A stretch of 45,561 nt of DNA from Chloroflexota bacterium (GTDB lineage: Bacteria > Chloroflexota > Dehalococcoidia > CAUJGQ01): contig CAUJGQ010000016.1 of the NCBI GenBank assembly GCA_963170165.1, positions 1 through 45,561 of the forward strand, written 5' to 3'. This document shows positions 17,601-25,988 of this stretch, one piece after another (the first letter of the stretch is position 1; the number at the start of each line of letters is the position of its first letter). The translations under genes and the position numbers were made by a program. Below the pieces are notes generated by a model that saw only the letters and a list, made by a program, of their open reading frames with translations, searched no databases and was not told the origin of the DNA.

Positions 17601-18322
17601 CGATGGCCAGCCCTTCCTTTCCTGAAGACGTATTCGCCGATGCCGTTCGTTTCTTCTGGGCGATGCGCAAGGATCAGGCTAATGCACAGCAGATCCGTGG
17701 ATTGATGGACCAGGGGTCTCGGAGCGCCGTGACCGGCGGCAAACAGATGGATGGATTCACCCGTCTGATCAACGAGTACATACGCGCTGCAGGCGTGAAT
17801 CCTTTGAATATCAAGCTCAAGTCAACGGAGTTACCCGGCTACTTCCGGCCAGAGAAGAAGTGGGACATCGTCGTCCTTACGCGCGATGGTGATCTGTCTG
17901 CTGTGATTGAGTTGAAATCACACGTGGGGTCGTTCGGAAACAACTTCAACAACCGCACCGAAGAGGCAATGGGATCTGCGCTGGATATCTGAACGGCGTA
18001 CCGAGAAGGCGCGTTCCGTACGTCACCCCAGCCGTGGCTGGGCTATCTCCTGCTGTTGGAGCAGTCTTACGCCTCTCAGCGGCCAGTGGCGAATCGACAG
18101 CCACACTTCGATGTGTTGCCGGAGTTCCGTAACACAAGCTACGCGCAGCGTTACGAGCTCTTCTGTCGCAGATTGGTGCGTGAGCGCCACTATTCGAGCG
18201 CCTGCTTTCTGCTCGCGAATCTGGCCGATGCCGGACAACCCAATAACTATGTCGAACCCGCTGCGGACTTGGGCGCGGCGCAGTTTCTCAGCGGCCTCCT
18301 GCGCCATGTTGCTCGCGCCTGA
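17597..18322 (+). pseudogene. XhoI/PaeR7I-like type II restriction endonuclease with in-frame TGA
   Basis: From the ATG at 17597 the frame encodes GGKQMDGFTRLI, LPGYFRPEKKWDIVV and the nuclease core AVIELKSHVGSFGNNFNNR, which matches the XhoI/PaeR7I family (PD-ExK, CTCGAG). It stops at TGA 17990-17992 in the context SALDI-TGA-TAYREGAF. The same frame then continues with family-like sequence (PWLGYLLLLEQS, RYELFCRRLVRE) to TGA 18320-18322. Read through, it is 241 residues, close to the normal family length. The TGA most likely arose from TGG (Trp), so the nuclease is probably inactivated by a nonsense mutation. Readthrough is possible but unproven. Confidence 0.75.
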
Positions 18323-18351
18323 TGGCGCGTGCGTGACGAGGACCGCTTCCC

Positions 18352-19167
18352 TCACGCCCGTCGCCGCAGGATGTAGTGCGTTTGCAGGCCGGCAGCAGCC
18401 GGCTCGCGGTGGAAGTCCATGGCGATATAGCCGGCATCGAAGGCAGCGAGGAAGGCGGCGCGCACCGCCTGTTGCCACACCTGGGCGGTCTCCGGCTCGT
18501 AGGCCTTCACGGCGACGATATCCGGCGGGATATGGATGTGCACCATGGCGGCGTCCGGCAGGCCGCCCAGCTCCGCCAGGTGGCCATCTGCATCGACGAG
18601 CACCCGCGCTGCTGGGGTGTCCTCATCGGAGCGCGCCCCCAGCCAGTGTTGCGGCCGCTCTTCAACCGGCCACTCCACCAGCAGCCGGTCTGTTTCCAGC
18701 CCGGCGTTGAGGCTGTCCGTGCGCTCACCGAAGTAGTTGACCTGATAGGTGCGGCTGGTGGCGCCGAGCCGGTGCAGGTTGAAGTTGGCGTTGCCGGACT
18801 GGAGCGGGTCGTAGGACCAGGCCACCAGGTCCAGCCCCTGCGCCCGCGCCCAGTCGCGCTGCGCCACCTTCAGCCCGCCGCCGACGCCGTGCGACTGGTA
18901 CGCCGGGTCTACGGCGGCGAGCTGCGAGTACAGCGCCCAGCGGCCATGCACCCGGCCCAGATAGCCGAAGGCGAAGCCGATCAGCCGCTCGTCTTCAAAG
19001 GCGCCCAGCACCAGCCCGCCGGCGTGCTGGACGCTGATCATGGTGGCGATGGGCACCACGTAGCCATCTTCGACGATGCCCCAGGCCAGGCGCTGCAATG
19101 CCTGGCAGGCGCGGTATTCCTCCACCGTCGCAACCGGCCGGATCGTGATCGCAGGCGACAGCGGCAT
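18352..19167 (-). CDS. GNAT-fold predicted acetyltransferase (COG3375-like)
   Basis: A 271-residue cytosolic protein. The N-terminal half has the GNAT core: ITIRPVATVEEYRACQALQ, LVLGAFEDERLIGFAFGYLG and the acetyl-CoA loop QSHGVGGGLKVAQRDWA. SYDPLQSGNANFNLHRLGA and NYFGERTDSLNAGLETDRL match the COG3375 type of long GNAT proteins. A second half of about 100 residues carries DxxxHREPA. The substrate is unknown. AAGGGAGCG precedes the ATG. It stands alone, leftward, between the restriction locus and the SDR gene. Confidence 0.82.
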   Translation of the reverse strand: MPLSPAITIRPVATVEEYRACQALQRLAWGIVEDGYVVPIATMISVQHAGGLVLGAFEDERLIGFAFGYLGRVHGRWALYSQLAAVDPAYQSHGVGGGLKVAQRDWARAQGLDLVAWSYDPLQSGNANFNLHRLGATSRTYQVNYFGERTDSLNAGLETDRLLVEWPVEERPQHWLGARSDEDTPAARVLVDADGHLAELGGLPDAAMVHIHIPPDIVAVKAYEPETAQVWQQAVRAAFLAAFDAGYIAMDFHREPAAAGLQTHYILRRRA

Positions 19168-19222
19168 GGCGGGCGCTCCCTTCAGTCGCGTGGCAGCCGG
19201 CGTCCGGCCGCCTACCTACCCC

Positions 19223-20020
19223 CTACAACCCGTACTTCTCCACCATCTCTTCGTCAAAGAGGATGTTGCCGGTGAAGGACTGGGGCGGCTGCTCCAGGAT
19301 CCAGATGGCGGCTTTGCCCATCGCCAGCGCCTCTTCGAAGTCGAGATCGGGATTGTCTTTGCTGTTGCCGGCATAGATGTTGCCGGGGGTCTTGATGCGG
19401 CCCTGGGGGGACAGGACGTTGACGCCGATGTTGTCGCTCTGTACCTCCATCGCCAGCGCCTGGGAGTACCGCTCCAGCGCCGCCTTGGTCATACCGTAGA
19501 AGGCGCCGCCGGCCTTGCCCCGTGCCTGCTGCTCGGCGCTGTACGGGCCGGGGCCGGGAAAGACGCCGGCCCGGGAGGAGATCATGATGATGTGGCCGCC
19601 ACCGGAGTTCTTGATCGCGTCCAGCACGGCGCGGGCCGCCATGATGGGGGCACGGATGTTCAGCCGGTAGAGCAGGTCCAGGTGCCGGGGCTGTACCGTG
19701 CGGGTGTTACCCGGGATCAGCACCGAGGGGTTGTAGATGAAGCCGTCCATCCGGCCGAAGGTTTCCAGCGTCTTGGAGACCAGCATCTCCAGGTCTTCAT
19801 CTTTGGTGACATCCACCCGCAGGGCGAGCGCCTTAGCCCCTTGCTCCTCCACCTCGCGCGCTACGGAGTAGATCGTCCCCGGCAGCCGCGGGTCGGGCTG
19901 CGACTCCGAACGGGCAGCCACCACCACGTTCGCCCCGGCCGCGGCCAGCGCCACCGCCATATCCCGGCCGATGCCCCGGCTAGCGCCGGTCACTGCCACC
20001 ACCTTGCCACTGAGCGACAT
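19223..20020 (-). CDS. Short-chain dehydrogenase/reductase (SDR)
   Basis: A 265-residue enzyme with the classical SDR plan: cofactor loop TGASRGIGRDMA near residues 11-22, an RS pair after strand 2 (AARSES, favouring NADP(H)), ISSRAG with catalytic Ser, and FYGMTKAAL with catalytic Tyr-x3-Lys. The usual NNAG-type segment reads YNPSV. Substrate binding loop residues are long and Gly/Asn rich (GRIKTPGNIYAGN). ATG at 20020 with GGGAGGCGTGCG upstream is preferred to an ATG six codons earlier. It faces away from the double-cupin gene across about 196 bp. Confidence 0.9.
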   Translation of the reverse strand: MSLSGKVVAVTGASRGIGRDMAVALAAAGANVVVAARSESQPDPRLPGTIYSVAREVEEQGAKALALRVDVTKDEDLEMLVSKTLETFGRMDGFIYNPSVLIPGNTRTVQPRHLDLLYRLNIRAPIMAARAVLDAIKNSGGGHIIMISSRAGVFPGPGPYSAEQQARGKAGGAFYGMTKAALERYSQALAMEVQSDNIGVNVLSPQGRIKTPGNIYAGNSKDNPDLDFEEALAMGKAAIWILEQPPQSFTGNILFDEEMVEKYGL

Positions 20021-20216
20021 CGCACGCCTCCCATGCATGGTGCCGGTAGTGTGCCATGTTCCGCGCGCTGGCGTCAGGCTGGCCGCGTGCTGTGCTGCGC
20101 GCACCGCGTCTGGGGCCGCAGTGAGGGCCTGCCAGGCGCCAGCCCGCCCAAGGTTGAACGCTAACGGCTGACAGCGCGATACGGCACACTGTCTCCCAAA
20201 ACAGGGAGCACAGCGG

Positions 20217-20966
20217 ATGCGGTATCTGCGGCTGGCGGCAGGGACAGACGGCATCAGCCGGTTTAGCGAACAGACGCCGGAGCTGGCGGCGGGGGGTGGC
20301 GCGTCGGAGCTGTCCGCGCCGGTGCCACTGGGTGGGGCAGTGTTTCTTCAGATTGCCGCCGGGACAGACAGCCTCCCCCATCCGGCGCCGCGGCGGCAGT
20401 TCCTCGTTGTGCTGAGCGGCGCGGCCGGTATCACCGACGGCGCGGGCCGCACGGAGCACTGCGGCCCCGGCGCGCTGGTACTGGTGGAGAACACCACCGG
20501 CGCCGGACACCGCACGCGCGTCACATCCTCCGGGCCACTGGTGCTGCTGACGCTGCCGCTGGCGGGGGAGCGGCTGGAGTACGGTCCTGCTCCGGCCGAA
20601 ACCAGCCCGGTAGCGCGCTTCTTCGGCATCCACACCGCCGCGGACGGCGGATCGGTTTTTCGCGATGAGGTGGCGGCGGCGGCCGGCCGATCGCTGCTGG
20701 GCGTGACCTCCCCGGTGTACCCGGCCACGGCGCTGATCTTCCGGCGCAGCGCCCCTGACCAGCACATCGACTGGCACCCCGCCCCGCGGCGGCAGTTCGT
20801 CGTGACGGTGGCGGGCGCGGCGGAGGTAGAGGCGACGACGGGCGAGGTGCGCGCCATCGGCCCCGGGACGGTGATGCTGGCCAACGACCTCACCGGCAAG
20901 GGCCATATCACACGCAGCGCCGCACCGGTGGAGCGGCTGTCATTGTTCATTCCGCTGGCAGACTGA
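20217..20966 (+). CDS. Double cupin-like protein
   Basis: A 249-residue protein made of two similar cupin-like halves. Half one contains HPAPRRQFLVVLSGAAGITDG and GPGALVLVENTTGAGHRT; half two contains HPAPRRQFVVTVAGAAEVEA and GPGTVMLANDLTGKGHIT. The paired HPAPRRQF and GxGH segments show internal duplication, with His residues placed to bind a metal. Whether it is an enzyme or a sensor cannot be told. GGGAGCACAGCGG precedes the ATG. There is no signal peptide. It is not clearly in an operon. Confidence 0.75.
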   Translation: MRYLRLAAGTDGISRFSEQTPELAAGGGASELSAPVPLGGAVFLQIAAGTDSLPHPAPRRQFLVVLSGAAGITDGAGRTEHCGPGALVLVENTTGAGHRTRVTSSGPLVLLTLPLAGERLEYGPAPAETSPVARFFGIHTAADGGSVFRDEVAAAAGRSLLGVTSPVYPATALIFRRSAPDQHIDWHPAPRRQFVVTVAGAAEVEATTGEVRAIGPGTVMLANDLTGKGHITRSAAPVERLSLFIPLAD

Positions 20967-21051
20967 GGCCGCGCAGGCCACCGAAGCGAAACGAACCACA
21001 GAGAGGCACGGGGCGGCACGCGCCGCTGCCTGTGCCGGTGCGGAGGACGCG

Positions 21052-21543
21052 ATGCATATTCGCGAAGCGACGGCCGGTGATGCGGCGGCCATCGCCGGCA
21101 TTTACAACCAGGGCATTGAAGACCGGCTCGCGACGCTGGAGACGCAGACCCGCACACCGGAAGAGCGGGCAGCGTGGCTGGCGGCGCGCGGCCCGCGCCA
21201 TCCGGTGCTGGTGGCTGAAGCGCCGGATGGCGCCGTGCTGGGCTGGGGCTCCCTCAACGCCTTCAATCCCCGCCCGGCGTATGACCACGTGGTGGACTTC
21301 TCCGTGTACGTGGGGCGCGAGCAGCGCGGGCGCGGTATCGGTGATGCGCTGCTAACAGCGCTGGAGGTGCGCGCCCGTGCCATCGGCTATCACAAGATGG
21401 TGCTGGCTGCCTTCCCCACCAACCGCGCCGGCATGCGCCTGTACGAGCGCCACGGCTTCACCACCGCCGGCATCTACCACGAACAGGGCCTGCTCGACGG
21501 CCGCTGGGTGGACGTGATCGTGATGGAGAAGCTGCTGACGTAG
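21052..21543 (+). CDS. GNAT N-acetyltransferase, phosphinothricin/arsinothricin acetyltransferase-like
   Basis: A 163-residue enzyme. It starts IREATAGDAAAIAGIYNQGIEDR, has DFSVYVGREQRGRGIGDALL (acetyl-CoA binding loop R-G-x-G-x-G/D) and ends with NRAGMRLYERHGFTTAGIYHEQG, as in the Pat/ArsN1/MnaT group that acetylates the amino group of amino-acid analogues. GCGGAGGACGCG precedes the ATG. The substrate is inferred only from family resemblance. Its stop lies 5 nt from the stop of the convergent small gene. Confidence 0.87.
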   Translation: MHIREATAGDAAAIAGIYNQGIEDRLATLETQTRTPEERAAWLAARGPRHPVLVAEAPDGAVLGWGSLNAFNPRPAYDHVVDFSVYVGREQRGRGIGDALLTALEVRARAIGYHKMVLAAFPTNRAGMRLYERHGFTTAGIYHEQGLLDGRWVDVIVMEKLLT

Positions 21544-21548
21544 TTCGG

Positions 21549-21800
21549 CTACCGCCGCTCCGGCTCGGCGCTGCCGTGCTCTAGGTGTTCGTCCGGCGTT
21601 AGGTCACGGTCGCCGCGGATGTGGGCGCCAGGGGCGGGCGAGCCCGCCTTGTGACCGCCGCGGGAGAAGTCCGGGCCGCCCGTCTCCGGCGCAAAGTCCG
21701 CCGGGCCGCCGATACCGGCATGGGCCGGGCCACCCTTCTGCCCGCCCGCCAGCGGCCGGTCATCGGAGATATCGGTGTGGATGTGCTCGCGGTCGCTCAT
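21549..21800 (-). CDS. Hypothetical small hydrophilic protein, 83 residues
   Basis: ATG at 21800-21798 follows AGGGAGCAGCAC. The protein is rich in Gly, His, Asp and Pro (TDISDDRPLAGGQKGGPAHAG, GDRDLTPDEHLEHGS) and is probably disordered; such sequences are seen in small stress-related proteins but I do not recognise a family. There is no hydrophobic segment. The good ribosome site and the consistent reading frame support a real gene. Confidence 0.6.
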   Translation of the reverse strand: MSDREHIHTDISDDRPLAGGQKGGPAHAGIGGPADFAPETGGPDFSRGGHKAGSPAPGAHIRGDRDLTPDEHLEHGSAEPERR

Positions 21801-21994
21801 GTGCTGCTCCCTGTGGTCACGGCATTCGGTATCCGGTCGCTCGGCTCTCCGGCTACCGGATGCCGGATGCCACCCGTCCCCAACATACCCCCACCGGCCA
21901 GCGGGCATATCGACCGTCCGGGTAAGCTTCTGCCCCGGCGATCCGCGCGACGATGAGGGCGCGGCCCGCGTGCGGGAACCGCAGGAGGTAAACG

Positions 21995-22426
21995 ATGTAC
22001 GAACGAGAATCTGAACAGGTGACGCGCCGTGTGTCGCGCCATGACCACGACGTCCCTGATAGCGTGGTCGAGCGGGTGGACCGGGCGACGCTGGCGACCG
22101 ATACGGTGAGTGACCGGCATCACGCCGCGGTGCTGGTGAACCGGGCGGTGTACCTCGTGTTCGGCGTGATAACGGGGCTGCTGCTGATCCGGTTCGTGCT
22201 CAAGGCGCTGGGCGCGAGCGAGAACGCCGCGTTCACCTCATTCATCTACGGGCTGACGGAACCACTCCTCGCGCCGTTCGCCGGCATGTTCGGCACGCCT
22301 GCCACCGAGCAGGGTAGCGTGCTGGAGCTGCATACCCTGGTGGCGATCATCGTCTACGCCCTGCTCGCCTGGGTGATCTCCGCCGTTCTCAACCTCCTGC
22401 TCAGCCCGCGCCGCACGGTCGCATAG
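21995..22426 (+). CDS. YggT-like membrane protein
   Basis: A 143-residue inner-membrane protein. A charged N-terminal tail of about 45 residues is followed by two hydrophobic helices (VYLVFGVITGLLLIRFVLKAL and LVAIIVYALLAWVISAVLNLLL) separated by a loop with FIYGLTEPLLAPFAGMF, the pattern of YggT family proteins ('P(L)LxPfR'). The role is unknown; relatives are linked to envelope or osmotic stress. GCAGGAGGTAAACG is a strong ribosome site. A nested inverted repeat follows the stop. Confidence 0.8.
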   Translation: MYERESEQVTRRVSRHDHDVPDSVVERVDRATLATDTVSDRHHAAVLVNRAVYLVFGVITGLLLIRFVLKALGASENAAFTSFIYGLTEPLLAPFAGMFGTPATEQGSVLELHTLVAIIVYALLAWVISAVLNLLLSPRRTVA

Positions 22427-22428
22427 CA

Positions 22429-22484
22429 GGAAGCGAAGTCCGCAGGGCAGGGGGACTGCCGCCTCCTGCCATCCCCTCGCTTCC
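22429..22484 (+). terminator. Nested inverted repeat after YggT, terminator-like
   Basis: An outer 8-bp stem (22429-22436 with 22477-22484, GGAAGCGA/TCGCTTCC) encloses a 9-bp inner stem (22446-22454 with 22462-22470). There is no T tract, so it may be a factor-dependent terminator or RNA-stabilising structure. Confidence 0.45.
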
Positions 22485-22534
22485 CGCTCCCGGTGTGGTA
22501 GTCTGGGCTGCCAGATGCGCGCGGGAGGGATGCG

Positions 22535-23752
22535 ATGTCACATCTCAGCGGCAAGTACGCCATCGTTGGGGTAGGGGAGACCGATTACAGCCGTGGCTCC
22601 GGGCGCAGCACCCGGGCGCTGGGCGTGCAGGCGCTGCGCAAGGCAATGCTGGATGCCGGGCTGGACCGCCACGGTATCGACGGGATGCTGTCGTACCACG
22701 GTGGTGACTCCACCGACTCCACCGCCATCGCCTCCGACCTGGGCATCCGCCTCAACTTCTACATGGATTGCTCCGGCGGCGGCTCCAGCACAGAGGCGCT
22801 GATCGGCATCGCCATCGGCGTGATTGAAGCGGGTATGTGCCGCACCGTCGCCATCTTCCGGGCGATGAACGGATTCACCGGTGTGCGCATCGGCGGCACG
22901 GGCGTGCGCGCAGCGGCTTCGGTGGGCGGCGGCGCGCTGTTCACCCGGCTGTACGGCCAGTCGAGCGCCGCGCAGACCTTTGCCCCGTCCTTCATGCGCC
23001 ACATGTACGAGTACGGCACCACCTCGGAGCAGGTAGCGCACGTCAAGGTCGCCCACTCCAAGCACGCCGCCGCCAACCCCAAGGCGCTGATGAAGACCCC
23101 CGTCACCATTGACGACGTGCTCAACTCTCGCTGGATCACCAAACCACTGCATCTGCTGGATTGCTGCCTGGAGACCGACAACGCCACGGCGATCATCGTG
23201 ACCAGCATGGAGCGCGCGCGCGACCTGCGCCACACGCCGGCGCGCATCCTGGGTGTGGCCGGGCGCGTCTCCAAGCCGCGGGTCGATTACCACTGGGTGC
23301 ACGGGCCGATCACGCGGGTGGCAGGCTACTACGCCAAGGACATCGTCTTCGGTATGGCTGGTATCGGCCCGGAGGAGGTCGATATCACCGGCAGCTACGA
23401 CGCCTTCACCTTCACGACAATGCTGCAGCTGGAGGAGTACGGCTTCTGCCCCAAGGGAGAAGGCGGCGCCTACGTCTCCAGCGGCATCATCGAGCTGGGC
23501 GGCAAGCGCCCCAACAACACCAGCGGCGGTCACCTGTGCGAGGGCTACACCCACGGCATGAGCATGGTGATCGAAAACGTCCGCCAGTTGCGCGGCCAGG
23601 CCGATGACTACTGCCCCGGCTGGGCAGAGGGCCGGCATAGCTACGACTACCGCCCCGGCGGCTGCCGCCAGGTACGCAACCCCACGATCACCATGAACCT
23701 GGGCTGGGCCAACCCCGCCACCGGCTCCGCACTGATCCTGACGAACACGTAG
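22535..23752 (+). CDS. Thiolase-like / lipid-transfer protein
   Basis: A 405-residue protein of the thiolase superfamily (SCP2-thiolase or lipid-transfer type). It starts YAIVGVGETDYSRGSGRST, has DCSGGGSSTEALIGIAIGVIEAG (region of the nucleophilic cysteine; Cys is followed by Ser-Gly-Gly), VTSMERARDL, and the late GGHLCEGYTHG with the catalytic His/Cys type motif. It fits C-C bond cleavage or formation on CoA thioesters, and would suit the CoA-transferase genes at 12-16 kb although these are far away. GCGGGAGGGATGCG precedes the ATG. No OB-fold DUF35 partner is adjacent. Confidence 0.85.
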   Translation: MSHLSGKYAIVGVGETDYSRGSGRSTRALGVQALRKAMLDAGLDRHGIDGMLSYHGGDSTDSTAIASDLGIRLNFYMDCSGGGSSTEALIGIAIGVIEAGMCRTVAIFRAMNGFTGVRIGGTGVRAAASVGGGALFTRLYGQSSAAQTFAPSFMRHMYEYGTTSEQVAHVKVAHSKHAAANPKALMKTPVTIDDVLNSRWITKPLHLLDCCLETDNATAIIVTSMERARDLRHTPARILGVAGRVSKPRVDYHWVHGPITRVAGYYAKDIVFGMAGIGPEEVDITGSYDAFTFTTMLQLEEYGFCPKGEGGAYVSSGIIELGGKRPNNTSGGHLCEGYTHGMSMVIENVRQLRGQADDYCPGWAEGRHSYDYRPGGCRQVRNPTITMNLGWANPATGSALILTNT

Positions 23753-23773
23753 CGGAGCCCTCCCCCCCGTACC

Positions 23774-24508
23774 CTACGTCTGGGCCGGCGGCCGGACAGT
23801 GACGGTGTAGGTCACCGCGCCGCCCGGCTGGGGCAGGGCGCTGAGGAAGGCCTGCAGGCGGCGCTCGGCCTCGGTGGCGGCCTCCTCCAGGATGCCCAGG
23901 CTGATGGCCTGCTCGCGGGCGGCACGCAGCACGTCGTCGGCGGCGCGGTCGCGCAGGTCCGTCTCGCTCAGACCCAGCCGGCCGCCGGCGCGGGTGATGA
24001 TTCCCTGGCTGGTGGCCATATCGAGCGAGCCGGGCTCCAGCTCGGTGCTGAGGATGCGCGGCGCGGGCAGGTGCAGGATGACGCGCGCTGCCTCACCCTC
24101 GCGCACGACCTCGATATCCTCCGGCCGCACCCCGTCGAGGTCCACCCCCGCGGTCACGGTGGCGCGGGCGCGGACCCGCAGCTCCTGCCCCGCCAGCCAG
24201 CCGGGCAGCCCGGCGCGCACCGGCCCGGCACGCAGCTCCTTATCCTGGTCAATGCGCGCCTGCCCGGCATAGTGATGTTTGACCGTGCCCAGCTCAAAGG
24301 CCCGTACCCGCCGCAGCAGTTCGGTCTCGTCTAGCACCGTCGTGCCGGCATCGTGGATACCTGCCTGCAACAGGTTCGCCTGCGTCCAGCGCCAGGCCGC
24401 TACGCTACCGAGCACCAGCACAACGGCCGCCACGGCCACCGCCAGCAACGCGCGCCAAGCCCCCCGGTGCGCCGGGACTGCGGGCGGGAGCGGGATATGA
24501 TCCTGCAT
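23774..24508 (-). CDS. DUF4230 family membrane-anchored protein
   Basis: A 244-residue protein with one N-terminal membrane helix (WRALLAVAVAAVVLVLGSVAAW, about residues 18-39) and an outside domain matching the DUF4230 layout: LLRRVRAFELGTVKHHYAG, then ELRVRARATVTAGVDLDGV, EDIEVVREG and VILHLPAPRILSTELEPGS. ATG at 24508 is preferred to in-frame ATGs 8 and 13 codons earlier because AGGGGGT lies 11 nt upstream. The function is unknown. It is convergent with the thiolase-like gene (21 nt apart). Confidence 0.82.
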   Translation of the reverse strand: MQDHIPLPPAVPAHRGAWRALLAVAVAAVVLVLGSVAAWRWTQANLLQAGIHDAGTTVLDETELLRRVRAFELGTVKHHYAGQARIDQDKELRAGPVRAGLPGWLAGQELRVRARATVTAGVDLDGVRPEDIEVVREGEAARVILHLPAPRILSTELEPGSLDMATSQGIITRAGGRLGLSETDLRDRAADDVLRAAREQAISLGILEEAATEAERRLQAFLSALPQPGGAVTYTVTVRPPAQT

Positions 24509-24568
24509 ACGAGTGATGTACCCCCTACTCATACGATAGCAGAGCAATCCCCCGTCCGGGGAAGACGC

Positions 24569-24602
24569 GCCGCCCCCACTCCGGCGATGGAATGGGGGCG
24601 GC
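24569..24602 (-). terminator. Hairpin terminator after the BON-domain gene
   Basis: A 10-bp GC-rich stem (24569-24578 with 24593-24602) extended by 3 bp past one mismatch, placed 28 nt after the BON gene stop on the minus strand. The downstream sequence is not T-rich. Confidence 0.5.
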
Positions 24603-24630
24603 TGATGCAGGCTCGCGCTCGGCGCCGGTT

Positions 24631-25308
24631 CTAGCTGCGGTTGCCGCGCTGGCCGTTACCGGCCGGCACGGGCTCGCCGGCGGCGGTGGCGGTGCGGCTG
24701 GCGTTACCGCTGTAGGTGGTGGCGGTGCCCGTCGCCTCGCCGGTGCGGCCGGCCATGCGGGAGACGCGCAACTCGTTGCGGATATCCTTGACCCCTGCAC
24801 AGCGCTCGGCGATGTCCTCGGCCATGCGCTTTTGGCGGCGGTCCTCCACCATGCCGGTGAGGATCACCTCGCCCTGCTCGACCTTCACCTCAATCTCGCT
24901 GGCGTCAATCTCGCCGTGCTGGGTGAGCGCCTCGCAGACGTCCTCGCAGATGCGGTCATCGTTGCGGCGGTAGCCCTTGGGGCCGCGACCGCTGTGGGGG
25001 CCGGCTTCGCCTTGGGCACGGTAGCCGGCGCCCCGCTCGCCGTACCACTCTCGCTCGCTGGTGCCGCCGTCGCCGTACCAGGGACGGCCCGCCTCCTGCG
25101 GCCGGCCAGACATCCGCCCCTCACCATCGCGGTAGCCGCGGGCTTCGCGCGGCTGATAGCCGGTGGTGCGGCTGGGATGGCCCTGGTAGCGCTCGTCGCG
25201 CAGTTCCGGCGGGCTCTCCGGCATCTCCCAGCCGCGGCTGTCATCGCCGCGCCACACATCCGGCGTCTCCCACCGGCCCTCACGCGGATAGCGGTCCTGA
25301 TTGGTCAT
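24631..25308 (-). CDS. BON-domain protein with long disordered N-terminus
   Basis: A 225-residue protein. Residues 1-115 are charged and Gly/Arg/Tyr rich (GRWETPDVWRGDD, EREWYGERGAGYRAQGE) without a signal peptide. Residues about 118-190 form a BON domain (ICEDVCEALTQHGEID, VKVEQGEVILTGMVEDRRQKRMAEDIAE, DIRNELRVSR), known to bind lipid or membrane surfaces in osmotic-shock proteins such as OsmY. The Thr/Ser/Ala tail is disordered. The ribosome site is TTGGAG, and a strong hairpin (25327-25368) sits directly upstream in the leader, which may control translation. Confidence 0.83.
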   Translation of the reverse strand: MTNQDRYPREGRWETPDVWRGDDSRGWEMPESPPELRDERYQGHPSRTTGYQPREARGYRDGEGRMSGRPQEAGRPWYGDGGTSEREWYGERGAGYRAQGEAGPHSGRGPKGYRRNDDRICEDVCEALTQHGEIDASEIEVKVEQGEVILTGMVEDRRQKRMAEDIAERCAGVKDIRNELRVSRMAGRTGEATGTATTYSGNASRTATAAGEPVPAGNGQRGNRS

Positions 25309-25326
25309 TGGTCATACTCCAAGGTT

Positions 25327-25368
25327 GATGATCCCAGCGTCGCGCGGGGGAACGACGCCGGGATCATC
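25327..25368 (-). promoter_or_regulatory. 16-bp hairpin in the BON gene leader
   Basis: GATGATCCCAGCGTCG (25327-25342) and its near-perfect inverted copy (25353-25368, one G-U type change) flank a 10-nt loop. It lies just upstream of the BON gene's ribosome site on the minus strand. Confidence 0.5.
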
Positions 25369-25433
25369 CCTGCGTGGTAGGCCGCCGCGGTCTACCACCA
25401 GCGGGGGAGGGGCTACCTACCACGAACGCAGGG
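25368..25433. repeat. Alternative-pairing inverted repeat with three CTACCAC copies
   Basis: CCCTGCGTGGTAGG (25368-25381) can pair with 25416-25433 (two 7-bp stems separated by a 4-nt bulge), or its TGGTAG part can pair with CTACCA near 25392-25397. The two pairings exclude each other, as in attenuators. Confidence 0.4.
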
Positions 25434-25751
25434 CGTGCGCTGGGCGCGGCTGGCAGACAGTGGGCTCATCAGCCGATCAGGCCCGCAGCGGCCACGGGGG
25501 ACGGCGCCCCCGGGGATCGGCCGCACCGGCAACGGTCGTGCGGGCGGTGACGGGGACGGCTCTGGGGCGGCCGTCCCCGTCATGACCGGCCGGATAACAG
25601 GATTCTTACAACGTGTCAGGTAAATTACGCCGATGATTGGGGGTATCGTCCGGACAGATATCCCCCGGCGGCAATGGCATCCTTCCATCAACGAGCCGCG
25701 GCGCTTCCCCTCTCCTCCCCTGGTGCCGCAACGCTGGCGGCTCGCTGATTG

Positions 25752-25782
25752 ACGGCGGACCCCCACCCCAGGGGTCCGCCGT
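25752..25782 (+). terminator. Orphan intrinsic terminator-like hairpin
   Basis: ACGGCGGACCCC pairs perfectly with GGGGTCCGCCGT (12 bp, 7-nt loop), followed by TCCCCTTTAA. No gene ends nearby on the plus strand, so it may end a small RNA or act as an attenuator before the lipoprotein gene at 25989. Confidence 0.5.
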
Positions 25783-25988
25783 TCCCCTTTAAGGTTGCAT
25801 CCGTTACCCCTCTGGCTCCGGGCTGGCATTTCCCCACGCCCGCCGCCGGACGATTGTGGGCCTGTGCCCGACAGACGTCTGACCGGCGCTACAGGACACT
25901 GATAAACGCCAGGGAGCCGGGACCAGGCCAGCCACACCGAGCGGCCGCATACCCCGCGCCACCCCCGGACTGGAAACGGAACCGAACG

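Larger units (their letters stand above)
25309..25988. other. Structured 680-bp intergenic region, no gene seen
   Basis: I find no supported coding frame between the divergent BON and PCYCGC lipoprotein genes. The stretch has at least six separate inverted repeats: 25327-25368, 25368-25433, 25552-25578, about 25637-25667, 25690-25746 (8-bp CGAGCCGC/GCGGCTCG ends) and 25752-25782. The density and the orphan terminator-like hairpin suggest long structured leaders or a small RNA. Nothing matches a riboswitch class known to me. Confidence 0.5.

Noticed and set aside
17990-17992. The restriction-gene TGA as selenocysteine
   Set aside because: The family position is Trp or variable, not Cys, and the following structure is weaker, so a nonsense mutation is simpler.
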